The position numbers and the translations under genes were made by a program. Shown here piece after piece: positions 26,821-35,636 of a stretch of 64,000 nucleotides of DNA. Below the pieces are notes generated by a model, which was given only the letters and a program-made list of their open reading frames with translations, was not told where the DNA came from and did no database searches. Numbering within the stretch: position 1 is the stretch's first letter; each line of letters starts with the position of its first letter. The stretch comes from Paenibacillus protaetiae (GTDB taxonomy: Bacteria > Bacillota > Bacilli > Paenibacillales > Paenibacillaceae): positions 4,076,501 through 4,140,500 of the forward strand of contig NZ_CP035492.1 of assembly GCF_004135365.1 (NCBI RefSeq). Reading direction: 5' to 3'.

Positions 26821-27069
26821 ATGAATGAATTTTATTGTGTAGGCTGCGGCAAAATGGTTCCCTTTGGCGGAGAAGGCGTTTTATTTAAAACCGGTTTTTA
26901 CCGCCAGACGCAATCGCTGGGCTGCTGCGAGAAATGCCTGAAAGCGAAAGAGCGGCCGCAGCCGGAAGCCGGCGAGTCCGACCATCCGTTTAATCATCAT
27001 CATGTGGCTTCTCTAGCGCCTGTCCGCAATATCCCGCTTGCTGCTCCGCAATATTTGATCGCATTATAA
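26821..27069 (+). CDS. Small zinc-ribbon-like protein (82 aa)
   Basis: Cysteines at 6, 9, 35, 36 and 39 form two CxxC knuckles (YCVGCG and CCEKCL), the layout of a zinc ribbon. The C-terminal part is His-rich (FNHHHVAS) and then hydrophobic. Function unknown. GAGGCGG precedes the ATG. It has its own promoter with two copies of the palindrome found before the polysaccharide operon, so it is probably in the same regulon. Confidence 0.7.
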   Translation: MNEFYCVGCGKMVPFGGEGVLFKTGFYRQTQSLGCCEKCLKAKERPQPEAGESDHPFNHHHVASLAPVRNIPLAAPQYLIAL

Positions 27070-27090
27070 AAAAATTTACTTCTTATTAAT

Positions 27091-27119
27091 TTCCTTTTGT
27101 TCCCTGTTTCTATTATAAT
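27091..27119 (+). promoter_or_regulatory. Promoter of ABC exporter operon
   Basis: Perfect TATAAT at 27114-27119 with a poor -35 (TTCCTT) 17 bases upstream. Confidence 0.5.
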
Positions 27120-27147
27120 GGTGCTTGTTAATGAGAGGGGACCCTAA

Positions 27148-28065
27148 TTGAGTGAAGCAATAGTTCAATTGCGTGATGTGACCAAAAAGATTGGCTCCAG
27201 AACGATAATTGACCGTTTAACGCTGGATTTGCCTGCAGGAGAAGTGTTTGGTTTTCTTGGGCCTAACGGCGCGGGCAAAACGACGACGATCCGGATGATG
27301 GTTGGCTTAATGTCGCTAACATCCGGCGAAATTCAAATTGGCGGTTACAGCATTACGAATCAGTTTGAGAAAGCTATCCGTCAAGTAGGCGCAATTGTTG
27401 AGAATCCGGAGATGTACAAATATTTGACCGGATATCAAAATCTGGTCCATTATGCGCGTATGGTGCCGGGAGTGGAGGACAGCCGAATCGGGGAAGTGGT
27501 AGAGCTCGTTGGGCTTAGCGCGCGCATACACGATAAAGTAAAAGGTTATTCCTTGGGCATGCGCCAGCGTTTAGGCGTAGCGCAAGCGCTGCTGCATAAA
27601 CCGAGGCTGCTGATACTGGACGAGCCGACCAACGGTTTGGATCCGGCCGGAATACGCGAGCTTCGCGACTATTTGCGGCAGCTCGCGAGGGAAGAGGGCA
27701 TCGCTATATTCGTATCAAGCCATTTGCTGGCCGAAATGGAGCTGATGTGCGACCGCGTCGCCATTATCCAAAACGGCAAATTGATCGACATCCGGAATTT
27801 GAAGCAGAACAGCGGGGAAGGCCAGGCGTCGATCGTGCATTTTGATGTGAGTGCTAATTCTGAAGCGGTTAACGTGCTGGCAGAAGCCGGCTTCCATCCA
27901 GTGCTGGACGGGGGCGTGGTGGCGGTAGAAGCGAATCGCGAAGCAACCGCAGAGCTGAATGCGCGGCTGGTTGCAGCCGGGATTAAAGTGTACGGCATCC
28001 GCCTGCACAGCAAATCGCTTGAGGAGCAATTCCTTGAGGTGACGGGGGGAGAAACGATTGCTTAA
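27148..28065 (+). CDS. ABC transporter ATP-binding protein (BcrA/CcmA type)
   Basis: 305 residues. Walker A GPNGAGKTTT, Q-loop near VGAIVENPEMY, signature YSLGMRQRLG, Walker B LLILDEPTNGLDP, switch His in SSHLL. The C-terminal ~80 residues are an extra alpha/beta domain common in exporters of the bacitracin/lantibiotic-resistance group. TTG start behind GAGAGGGGA. It overlaps the permease gene by 8 bases, so the two are translationally coupled and form one transporter of unknown substrate. Confidence 0.92.
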   Translation: MSEAIVQLRDVTKKIGSRTIIDRLTLDLPAGEVFGFLGPNGAGKTTTIRMMVGLMSLTSGEIQIGGYSITNQFEKAIRQVGAIVENPEMYKYLTGYQNLVHYARMVPGVEDSRIGEVVELVGLSARIHDKVKGYSLGMRQRLGVAQALLHKPRLLILDEPTNGLDPAGIRELRDYLRQLAREEGIAIFVSSHLLAEMELMCDRVAIIQNGKLIDIRNLKQNSGEGQASIVHFDVSANSEAVNVLAEAGFHPVLDGGVVAVEANREATAELNARLVAAGIKVYGIRLHSKSLEEQFLEVTGGETIA

Positions 28066-28849
28066 CTTCTTTGAGCTCGTCATGAATGAGAATATGAAAA
28101 CTTACCGCAGGCCAAGAGCATGGATCATGTCGGGCATATTGGCGCTGCTTGTTATCGTCATTACGGTTATGGCTTACAACGTCACGAACAGCCCGCCAAA
28201 CGGATGGTATATGATTGGCATTGAGACGCAGGTGCTCATGATGCTCGTTACGATCTTTAGCGTTATTATCGCGGCAGGGAGCGTTGCGGACGAGTTTGCG
28301 ACGGGTACGATCAAGCTGCTGCTTATCCGGCCGTGGAGCCGCTCCAAAATTTTATTGTCCAAATATATTTCGGTGCTCATGTTTGGCGTTCTGCAAGTGA
28401 TTGTATTGTTTATCAGTACGCTTGCAGTCAATGCCCTGGTACTGGGCTTGCACAGTACGACAGTGCAGGAAGCGTTTGGTTCAGACAGCGGCAGCTCGCC
28501 GTTTGCGTATCTGGTTCAGTTTTTTGCGCTGAAGCTGGTGACGCTGTTTGTGACGCTGACGATTGCGTTTATGATTTCGACGATTTTCCGGAGCAGTGCG
28601 CTGGCTATCGGGCTGTCGATATTCCTTATTTTGCTGATGAACTCATTTGCTCCGCTGCTCGCGACGCTCAAATACAAGTGGGTTGATTATATTTTGTTTA
28701 TCCATTTGGACCTTACGCAATATTTGGACGGTACGCCGCTGCGCGAAGGAATGGGGTATGGCTTCTCGCTGGCAGTGCTCGCAGTGTATTACATCATCTT
28801 TGTTGCATTGACCTGGCTTATATTTACGAAGCGGGACGTTGCATCCTAA
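28058..28849 (+). CDS. ABC-2 type transporter permease
   Basis: 263 residues with six hydrophobic segments (first SGILALLVIVITVMAYNV, last VYYIIFVALTWLIF). The segment DEFATGTIKLLLIRPWSRSK is the typical cytosolic coupling helix of NatB/BcrB-like permeases. TTG start inside the end of the ATPase gene, with GGGGGAG upstream. Partner of the ATPase; both are in one operon. Confidence 0.9.
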   Translation: MLNFFELVMNENMKTYRRPRAWIMSGILALLVIVITVMAYNVTNSPPNGWYMIGIETQVLMMLVTIFSVIIAAGSVADEFATGTIKLLLIRPWSRSKILLSKYISVLMFGVLQVIVLFISTLAVNALVLGLHSTTVQEAFGSDSGSSPFAYLVQFFALKLVTLFVTLTIAFMISTIFRSSALAIGLSIFLILLMNSFAPLLATLKYKWVDYILFIHLDLTQYLDGTPLREGMGYGFSLAVLAVYYIIFVALTWLIFTKRDVAS

Positions 28850-28890
28850 TCCGCGATAGTTGATGTTCGAAGAAGACTAACAGATCCATA

Positions 28891-28996
28891 TGAAGAAGCC
28901 GTCTTGTAAAATGGATGTGCCGGGACTCCCCGTGATCGCGGGCAGGAGTCAGTCCCGTGCCAGACAGCCATTTCAAAGGACGGCTTCTTTTTGTCG
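28891..28996 (+). terminator. Long multi-tier hairpin terminator
   Basis: Outer arms GAAGAAGCCGTC and GACGGCTTCTT, middle AATGG/CCATT, inner GACTCC/GGAGTC with a CCCG-type core; ends in TTTTT. It lies between convergent genes, about 100 bases long, much larger than other terminators in the window. Confidence 0.65.
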
Positions 28997-29037
28997 CGCA
29001 TTTCCGGCAAAACGGACAAACGGTCAACCAGCTGCTG

Positions 29038-29553
29038 TCAGCCCGCTTGGCGCGCTTTCTCGCGGGCCGCTTCCTTAGCGGCGGACAATGCGCTGCCGGA
29101 CAGCTCTTTAGAGCTGCTGGCCGCTGTGCCTGCAGCAGCCGGTGTAACAGGGGGTGCGATAGGCGATGCAGCAGATTCCGTTTCGGCTAATGGGCGTGTA
29201 TGTGTCTCTTGCGGAAATTCCATGCGGCAGTGGCCGTTAAGTATACCTCCGTCGTGGAGGATGAATGACCCGGCGGTGACATTGCCGTGAAGCTGGCCGT
29301 TTGAGGTAATGGTCAGCCTGCCTTTGGCGGCAACATCGCCGATGATCCGGCCTGCAACAATAAGGTCGGTAGCTGTAATGTTGGAGCGGGCTATTCCGGC
29401 TTCGCCAATGATGACGCTGCCCGCACATTCGATGTCTCCCCGGTATTCGCCTTCAATACGAAGATTGGCCTCGCACACCATTTTGCCTTCCACCCGGGTG
29501 CCTTGCCCGATTAACGTATCCGTACCTGCAGAACGCTTTAAGTCTTTGAACAT
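29038..29553 (-). CDS. Bactofilin (polymer-forming cytoskeletal protein)
   Basis: 171 residues. About residues 15-115 form a right-handed beta helix of regular ~18-residue turns (TLIGQGTRVEGKM, LRIEGEYRGDIECAG, SVIIGEAG, ITSNGQLHGNV). The tail is Ala/Pro/Ser-rich and disordered. Bactofilins self-assemble without nucleotide and scaffold cell-wall enzymes at membranes. It lies 24 bases after the M23 peptidase gene in the same operon, an arrangement known in other phyla where the two work together in shape or wall remodelling. Confidence 0.92.
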   Translation of the reverse strand: MFKDLKRSAGTDTLIGQGTRVEGKMVCEANLRIEGEYRGDIECAGSVIIGEAGIARSNITATDLIVAGRIIGDVAAKGRLTITSNGQLHGNVTAGSFILHDGGILNGHCRMEFPQETHTRPLAETESAASPIAPPVTPAAAGTAASSSKELSGSALSAAKEAAREKARQAG

Positions 29554-29577
29554 CCGCCAGACGCCTCCTTCGACATA

Positions 29578-30558
29578 TCAACTGGCCGGCCCGTTTAAAT
29601 AAGGGAGCGGATCGACGGGAGTGTTTTTCTCCATAATTTGAAAATGAAGATGAGTGCCTGTGCTTCTTCCGCTTGATCCCATAAGGCCGATTTTTTCCCC
29701 GCGAACGACCGTATCGCCTTGCGTGGCTTCTATTTTCTCCAGATGCATATATTCGCTCTGCAGGCCGTTGCCGTGGTCAATAACGATGTAATTGCCTTCG
29801 GAACCGCCGCTTCCGGTCTCTGTAACGATGCCGTCGGCGGCGCTGAATACGGTATCTCCGGATTTGCCGGCAATGTCGATTCCGGCATGGAACTTGATGC
29901 TCCCGTTGATCGGGTCTTTTCGATAGCCAAAGCTGGACGTGAGCATATGTGATTTCGTAGGCCAGCTGGAAGGATAGGCATCTGCTGCTTGGCGTGTTTG
30001 TACAGCTTGCTGGAGTGTTTTTCCCATGATTTGCTCCATCTGGGAGAGCATTTGATTCATGTTTTGCAGATGTGCGCTTGTGCTGCCGGCTAAAGCTTCA
30101 GCTCCGTAAGGCGCATTCGTCCCTGCCGAACCGTCCTGTGCTGCGGACAGCCCATCCGGACTTGTTTCGTCATAAGCAGACAAGCCTGCCCGGTTCCCGT
30201 ATTGGTTAATGAACTGTTTTAGCTTGTTTTCCAGCTCCTGCATATTGGCAACCTTCGTTTTCATTTCCTCCGCTTGGGCGGACAAAAGGGCAATTTGCTG
30301 CTGCAATGCCTGTATCGTTTCATCTTTGCCGGTAATGGCGTTGGCATAGCCGGCAGACTGGCTATCCAGTTCATCTTCTAGCGCCTGTGCTTCGTATGCC
30401 GCTTTTATTTGCAGCCCCGCAACGCAGCCCGAAACAGCAAGAATAGCCGCCGCAGGCGCTGCGACAACCGATTTTCTGGAAACGCGGAACTGTTTAACGG
30501 ACTGCTCGGCGCCGCGTATGACCATAAACGACCATTTAGGCTTCCGTGCTCGCTTCAA
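29578..30558 (-). CDS. M23-family membrane-anchored metallopeptidase
   Basis: 326 residues. Basic N-terminus (MKRARKPKW), one membrane helix near 31-50, a coiled coil (about 60-120, many E/L/Q), then an M23 LytM-type domain: FHAGIDIAG (zinc His and Asp), YMHLEKI, and HLHFQIM (catalytic and zinc His). It cleaves peptide cross-bridges in peptidoglycan, on the outer face of the membrane. TTG start with AAGGAGAG about 6 bases before. First gene of an operon with bactofilin. Confidence 0.92.
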   Translation of the reverse strand: MKRARKPKWSFMVIRGAEQSVKQFRVSRKSVVAAPAAAILAVSGCVAGLQIKAAYEAQALEDELDSQSAGYANAITGKDETIQALQQQIALLSAQAEEMKTKVANMQELENKLKQFINQYGNRAGLSAYDETSPDGLSAAQDGSAGTNAPYGAEALAGSTSAHLQNMNQMLSQMEQIMGKTLQQAVQTRQAADAYPSSWPTKSHMLTSSFGYRKDPINGSIKFHAGIDIAGKSGDTVFSAADGIVTETGSGGSEGNYIVIDHGNGLQSEYMHLEKIEATQGDTVVRGEKIGLMGSSGRSTGTHLHFQIMEKNTPVDPLPYLNGPAS

Positions 30559-30730
30559 AACGTCTCTCCTTCCGGCCGGGGAGATTTAAGAACGTTCTCA
30601 ATGACATTTATTCTCGAATCCTATAAAACATGCCACAAAAAAGGAGAGATTGCTGTCAAATAGGGACGTATATCCTAGCTGCCGCGCGTGCAAACTAGTG
30701 GTTGGAACGCACAGGATAGAGGTGCAACAA

Positions 30731-32182
30731 GTGGAATTATGGCTGTTTATCGTTTGTTTGGCCTTGTTATTTTATATCGTTCAATTAGTTGTTATTTTGT
30801 TATCGGAACGGATGAATGCGAATAAAGCGGCTGCCTGGATATTTATTTCGATGATCCTTCCGGTGGCGGGATTCGCCGCTTATTGGATAGCGGAACGGGA
30901 CTTCAAGAGGCATAAGCGGCTGCGGAGCCTGGAATTGAGCAGGCTGCAGGAAGCTAAAGCCATATCCGACTGCGTAAGCAGTGCCGGGGAGCTTAACAAG
31001 CAGTGGAGAAAGAGGGCAGCGGAAGGCGAACGGCTGATGGCGGCGTTGTCTGCGATTTCACAACGGGCTGTTACGCGGCGCAACCGGGTAGAAGTGCTCA
31101 CTAACGGAGAATCGCTGTTTGCTTCCCTGCTGGCCAATTTGAAGCGGGCGGAGCATCATATCCATATGGACTACTATACGATCCGGAATGACGGGATCGG
31201 CTCGAAGGTGCTCGATGTGTTGACGGAACGGGCCGGGGCAGGCGTTGAAGTCCGTGTGTTATATGATGGGGTCGGAAGCTGGAAGCTGGGAGATGATTTT
31301 TTGATACGGCTGCAGGCGTCAGGAGGAAGAACTGCTTGTTTTTCCCCGCCGCGAAGCGCCATGGCTGCCAGGCAGCTCAATTACCGCAATCATAGCAAAA
31401 TCGTGGTTATAGACGGCCGGATCGGTTATGTCGGCGGAATGAATATTGGCGACGAATATTTGGGTCGCAACCCGAAATTAGGTTTTTGGAGGGATACCCA
31501 GCTTCGGCTGGAAGGCGATTCGGTCTATTTTTTGCAGGAGCTGTTCATGAAGCATTGGGCTTATGCAGCTGGTGAAAGCCTGCCCTTTGACCAGTATACG
31601 GCGCCTCATTCAGACCCGAACCTTAGTGAAGACGGCGAGAATGTGCTTATTGTAGCAAGCGGACCGGACAGCCGCAAAGAGCCGATTATGGAAACGGTAT
31701 TTGCCGCCGTTAATTCGGCGCGCAGCCGCATTTATATGACGACGCCTTATTTTATCCCGGATTCCGCTTTGATGACCGCGTTCATGAGTGCAGCCAGAGC
31801 CGGCGTCGACGTCCGGCTTATTATACCCGGGATTGCCGACACGCAGCTCGTGTTGTGGGGAACTTTATCTTATATGGAGCCGCTTCTTGCCGCAGGCGTC
31901 AAAGTGTACCGTTACGGCAAAGGGTTTATTCATGCCAAAGTGCTTATCATTGACGACCTGCTGGCTGCCGTCGGAACCGCTAATATGGATATGCGCAGCT
32001 TGCATAACAATTTTGAGCAAAATGCGATTTTATTTGACGAACGTACTTTGCAGCGGCTGGTTCATGATTTTCAGCAGGACTTGAAGGACAGCCGCCAAGT
32101 GGATCCGGACCGCTTTGCGAATCGCTCGCGGCTGGAAAAGGCGAAAGAAGCGTGCGGCCATCTGCTTTCGCCTTTGCTGTAG
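30731..32182 (+). CDS. cls: Cardiolipin synthase (phospholipase D family)
   Basis: 483 residues, the normal length. Two N-terminal membrane helices, then two HKD catalytic motifs: NHSKIVVIDGRIGYVGGMN and IHAKVLIIDDLLAAVGTANMD. It joins two phosphatidylglycerol molecules into cardiolipin and glycerol at the membrane. The GTG at 30731 has AGAGGTG 6 bases upstream; the longer frame adds a Cys-containing leader without ribosome site. Single gene, converging on the NHEJ operon. Confidence 0.93.
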   Translation: MELWLFIVCLALLFYIVQLVVILLSERMNANKAAAWIFISMILPVAGFAAYWIAERDFKRHKRLRSLELSRLQEAKAISDCVSSAGELNKQWRKRAAEGERLMAALSAISQRAVTRRNRVEVLTNGESLFASLLANLKRAEHHIHMDYYTIRNDGIGSKVLDVLTERAGAGVEVRVLYDGVGSWKLGDDFLIRLQASGGRTACFSPPRSAMAARQLNYRNHSKIVVIDGRIGYVGGMNIGDEYLGRNPKLGFWRDTQLRLEGDSVYFLQELFMKHWAYAAGESLPFDQYTAPHSDPNLSEDGENVLIVASGPDSRKEPIMETVFAAVNSARSRIYMTTPYFIPDSALMTAFMSAARAGVDVRLIIPGIADTQLVLWGTLSYMEPLLAAGVKVYRYGKGFIHAKVLIIDDLLAAVGTANMDMRSLHNNFEQNAILFDERTLQRLVHDFQQDLKDSRQVDPDRFANRSRLEKAKEACGHLLSPLL

Positions 32183-32193
32183 ACCGCACCATG

Positions 32194-33102
32194 TTACGGG
32201 CGTTTGTTGATGAAGCTGATAATCGTCCCTACATTTTGCGGAGGCAGCGATCCGGCTAGCAGATCGCCTTTCTCAAGCAGGCGCTGTTCGATGTTCAGCA
32301 GATGAAATTGTTTAGGGGTGCAGCCCCGGCGCACTTCATCCCAAGTCAGCGGTGTAGATACTGGAGCGCCTTCCCGGGCGCGGGGCGTATAAGGAGCTGC
32401 AATGGATTTGCCGCGATAATGCTGGAGATAATCGACATAGATCAGGTCGCCGCGGTTTTTGACAAACCGTTCGACTGTAAACAGCCGCGGATGCGCTTTG
32501 GATAAATATTCGCCGATAAATTGCCCGGCGGCACGCAGCTGTTCGAACGTCAGCTGCCGGTTGAGCGGCACGATAATTTGCACGCCGGTGGCTCCGGATG
32601 TTTTGGGAATGGATTTGATGTGCAAAGATTCCAGCAGTTCGCCGACAATGGAAGCAGCTTCCATGATCCGGGGTTCTTCATCCCTGAACGGGTCCAGATC
32701 CAGCACCCACTCGGACGGATAATCCGGATTGTCGGTCTGCTCGAATGAAATATGGAATTCCAGAGAAGCCCGATTGCCAAGCCACATCAGCGCAGCCAGC
32801 GAATTTAAATGCACATAGTCGATGCCTTCGTTGGCCATAGTGTGAACGTAGTCCGGCCGGGGCTGCGGGCAGCTTTTCTGGTAAAATGATTTGCCGGTTA
32901 TGCCGTCCGGATAACGGATGGTTGTCAAGTAGCGGTTCGCGCAGTGGCGGAGCAAATAGGGCGACAGGGCGGCAAGCTTTTGCACATACAGCAGCTTGGT
33001 GATGCCTTCTTTCGGCCAAAGCAGCTTATCGGGGTTGGATAATGCGATTTCGACGCCGCCGACAGCCAGCGTTGCTGTTGGCCGTTTTGCTGCTGCGCTC
33101 AT
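32194..33102 (-). CDS. LigD polymerase domain protein (NHEJ primase-polymerase)
   Basis: 302 residues. Motifs of the LigD polymerase family: DKLLWPKEGITK, FYQKSCPQPRPDY, catalytic LDLDPF, and KTSGATGVQIIVPL. It fills gaps at double-strand breaks with ribonucleotides before sealing. The start overlaps the stop of the ligase gene by 4 bases (ATGA). It is a separate protein, not fused to the ligase as in Mycobacterium or Pseudomonas. Third gene of the ku-ligase-polymerase operon. Confidence 0.93.
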   Translation of the reverse strand: MSAAAKRPTATLAVGGVEIALSNPDKLLWPKEGITKLLYVQKLAALSPYLLRHCANRYLTTIRYPDGITGKSFYQKSCPQPRPDYVHTMANEGIDYVHLNSLAALMWLGNRASLEFHISFEQTDNPDYPSEWVLDLDPFRDEEPRIMEAASIVGELLESLHIKSIPKTSGATGVQIIVPLNRQLTFEQLRAAGQFIGEYLSKAHPRLFTVERFVKNRGDLIYVDYLQHYRGKSIAAPYTPRAREGAPVSTPLTWDEVRRGCTPKQFHLLNIEQRLLEKGDLLAGSLPPQNVGTIISFINKRP

Positions 33103-34124
33103 AATGCGGCACCTGAAGAACCAAACGATACGAGCTTCGGATGGCGGAGCAGACCGTTGGAGGTTATTTCAAGCCCGGTAACCCGGCAGGGCATTGGAGC
33201 AGGCAGCCAAATGACCCGCTCGCCTTTTAACTCGGCGGGCAGGTTATCGAAGGGCATCGGCCATTGCTGTCCGCTGTCTGCCATTTGGGCGATTGCCCCA
33301 TCCAGCGCTTGAAGCATGGCGCCGTTTAAGCCAAGCGAGACCGAGCCGGCAAACAGCCCGTCCAAACGCATGACCAGGCTGGCTGCACGCCCGTCCCGCT
33401 GTTTAATGCCGACAATATCCACATCGAGAATAACCGCTGTTTTTTTCTTTAGCCAATCGCGGTGTTTTTTGCCGCTCCGATAAATGCTTGTCCGCCTTTT
33501 GCTGACGACACCTTCCCAATGCTGTTCTTCTACCCAGTTCCATAATGCTTGCCCGTCTGCGTAACAAGCGGCAACGAACAGGCGGTTATCTGAAACAGGC
33601 GCTACCTTGCCCAGCAGCCGGCTGTACCGCTGCTCGAAAGGGAGGTCGCGCAGATCAGTCCCGCCGTCGAGCAATAAATCGAACAGCACATAACGGATAC
33701 CCGGCGGGACCGGGGTGGTTTCCGCTTCAGGCGTAAGCGCAGCAGTCGGAGAATTGTTCCTGCCGGAGTTTGCATGATCAGGCCGGGTATCGTCATCTGG
33801 CTCTACCGGGCAGGCTGAATGGCTGCCGGAACCGCTCCTTTCCCGCTGCAGCACCTTCTGAAAGCTTGGCCGCTCGCCATCCCAATAAATAACTTCGCCG
33901 TCCAGCAGGCATGGGCCAAGCGCATCGAATTTATCCTTCAACAGCTGTTCCACTTCCGGATATACGCTGTTTTTCAGCAGCAGCTTGCGCGACCACAGCT
34001 TAATGGTTCCGGCTTCATCCAGCTGTGCAAGCATGCGCACGCCATCCCATTTTAATTGAAATGTCCATTCCTCTCCCGCAGGCAGGCACGGATCGGTAAC
34101 AGGAGCCATCGGCTCGAATTCCAT
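33099..34124 (-). CDS. ATP-dependent DNA ligase (LigD ligase domain)
   Basis: 341 residues. Nucleotidyl-transfer motif KWDGVR with the adenylated Lys, motif III LLDGEVIY, motif IV EGVVSKR, motif V DWLKKK, and a C-terminal OB fold. It seals the broken ends bound by Ku. Between motif III and the next core strand lies a ~45-residue Ser/Pro/Thr/Asp-rich insert (from RSGSGSHSA to TTPVPPG), probably a surface loop. Stop of ku and start of this gene share bases (TAATG). Confidence 0.93.
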   Translation of the reverse strand: MEFEPMAPVTDPCLPAGEEWTFQLKWDGVRMLAQLDEAGTIKLWSRKLLLKNSVYPEVEQLLKDKFDALGPCLLDGEVIYWDGERPSFQKVLQRERSGSGSHSACPVEPDDDTRPDHANSGRNNSPTAALTPEAETTPVPPGIRYVLFDLLLDGGTDLRDLPFEQRYSRLLGKVAPVSDNRLFVAACYADGQALWNWVEEQHWEGVVSKRRTSIYRSGKKHRDWLKKKTAVILDVDIVGIKQRDGRAASLVMRLDGLFAGSVSLGLNGAMLQALDGAIAQMADSGQQWPMPFDNLPAELKGERVIWLPAPMPCRVTGLEITSNGLLRHPKLVSFGSSGAAL

Positions 34125-35023
34125 TAGGAAACGGTCTCCTTCTTCGGTTTTGTTGTGCGCGGCTTGCGGGGTTTCGGTGTTTTTGCCCCGTCGGCTGCTG
34201 CCTTCACTTTGTCCGCCGCACCGGTATCCAGTCCGCCGCCTGCAGGGGCAGGGGCTACTTTGGAAGTCTCGAGGCTGGCTTGCAGCGCAGCCATCAGGTC
34301 GATGACATTCGCCTGCTCCTGCTCCGGCGCTACCCGGATTTCCTCGCCGGCAATTTTGCTGTTTATCATCTCCATCAGATTGACCCGGTAATCGTCTGTA
34401 TATTTGGTTGGCTCAAACGGCGTGGACAGCTGCTCAATCAGCAGTTTCGCCATCGTCAGCTCCTTGTCATTGACGTTTACCGCTTCCGGCAAACCGGGAA
34501 CCTGGCTGACCGGACGGATTTCATCCGGGTAAAAAATCGTCTCCATTGCCAGGCAGTTGCCCATAACACGGATGGCAGCGAGGCTGCTCTTGGAGCGTAT
34601 TGATATTTTGGCGATGCCGATTTTGCCGGATTCCAGCATAGCCTGCATAAGCAAATTATAAGCATTGCCCCCGGCTTGATCGGGCGACAAGTAATACGTT
34701 TTTTGAAAATAAATCGGGTCGATTTCCTTCAAATCCACAAAGTCGATAATTTGCAGCATACGCGATTTTTCGCCGGCCAGCTGCTCCAGCTCGTCCTTTT
34801 CAAACACAACAAACCGGCCTTTATCATATTCGTACCCTTTGACAATATCGTCCCATTCCGCTTCGGTGTCGCAGCTTGGGCATCGCTTCACATACGAAAT
34901 CGGGCTCCCGCAAGGGCGGTGCAGCATACGAAGTGAAATATCCTTATCTTCCGTAGCGGAAAACATTTTGACCGGAACGTGCACAAGGCCGAAGCTGATA
35001 GCCCCTTTCCATACAGTATGCAT
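34124..35023 (-). CDS. ku: Ku DNA end-binding protein
   Basis: 299 residues. Start motif HTVWKGAISFGLVHVPVKMF and the core YYLSPDQAGGNAYNLL are those of bacterial Ku, which rings DNA ends as a homodimer and recruits LigD. The C-terminus is a Lys/Pro-rich tail (KPRKPRTTKPKKETVS), which likely binds DNA. The ATG at codon 3 of the open frame is preferred because AGAGGAGG lies 7 bases upstream of it and touches the earlier ATG. First gene of the operon. Confidence 0.95.
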   Translation of the reverse strand: MHTVWKGAISFGLVHVPVKMFSATEDKDISLRMLHRPCGSPISYVKRCPSCDTEAEWDDIVKGYEYDKGRFVVFEKDELEQLAGEKSRMLQIIDFVDLKEIDPIYFQKTYYLSPDQAGGNAYNLLMQAMLESGKIGIAKISIRSKSSLAAIRVMGNCLAMETIFYPDEIRPVSQVPGLPEAVNVNDKELTMAKLLIEQLSTPFEPTKYTDDYRVNLMEMINSKIAGEEIRVAPEQEQANVIDLMAALQASLETSKVAPAPAGGGLDTGAADKVKAAADGAKTPKPRKPRTTKPKKETVS

Positions 35024-35139
35024 GTTCATTCCTCCTCTGTATCAATTAGTACAAGGATTCCCCATATGCATGAGATTGAACCGTCCAGGGCATATTTTTA
35101 AGTGACCGGAAATCAACTTATTCAGGAGGTGGAGCTCGG

Positions 35140-35319
35140 GTGGAAGACAATAAAGAAACGAATCCGGAAGCATTGCCGGATACAAGGCATGAAGGACGCG
35201 AGCAATACTACATGGATATCGATCGAATGGTCAATGAAGGGCTGGGCGGAGGAACCGTCACTTTGCACAACGGCTTGATTGAAGAGTCGACAACCGACAC
35301 GATGTTTGATAAAGAATAG
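35140..35319 (+). CDS. Small acidic protein (59 aa) upstream of sspH
   Basis: GTG start with AGGAGGTGG 7 bases before. MEDNKETNPEALPDTRHEG to the end TTDTMFDKE; acidic, no membrane segment, Gly-rich middle (NEGLGGGTVTLHNG). It ends 32 bases before sspH, so both are likely one transcript and made in the forespore or late in sporulation. Function unknown. Confidence 0.65.
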   Translation: MEDNKETNPEALPDTRHEGREQYYMDIDRMVNEGLGGGTVTLHNGLIEESTTDTMFDKE

Positions 35320-35351
35320 AAGCGTTATTCAGGCCAAAAGAGGTGTAACTT

Positions 35352-35537
35352 GTGAACGTTGAACGCGCGAAACAAATTTATAATGCGAAGGAAACGATTA
35401 GCGTCAAGCTGGACGGCGATCCGGTCTGGATTGAGAAAGTGGATGCCGATAACGGCGTGGCTACCGTTCAAGTAGGCAATAATCCGGTGAATACGCGAAC
35501 GGTATCCGTTTTTCAGCTTCAAGAAGAGGAATCATAA
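35352..35537 (+). CDS. sspH: H-type small acid-soluble spore protein
   Basis: 61 residues, the family length. MNVERAKQIYNAKETISVKL and the middle strand PVWIEKVD match SspH-type proteins, minor DNA- or core-associated proteins of the spore. GTG start with AGAGGTG about 7 bases before. No clear sigma-G promoter was identified. Confidence 0.9.
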   Translation: MNVERAKQIYNAKETISVKLDGDPVWIEKVDADNGVATVQVGNNPVNTRTVSVFQLQEEES

Positions 35538-35585
35538 CGAACAAAAGCATGTCCGGCGCTGCGCCCGGCATGCTTTTGTTCGTTA
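35536..35585. terminator. Long perfect inverted repeat / terminator
   Basis: AACGAACAAAAGCATG and CATGCTTTTGTTCGTT, with CCGG/CCGG inside. It overlaps the end of sspH and can stop transcription on both strands, where the 35637 gene converges. Confidence 0.75.
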
Positions 35586-35636
35586 CGGCCCTTGCGGCAT
35601 GGCTCCGCTTTGGATTGGCCTATAAAGGCGCAGCTT

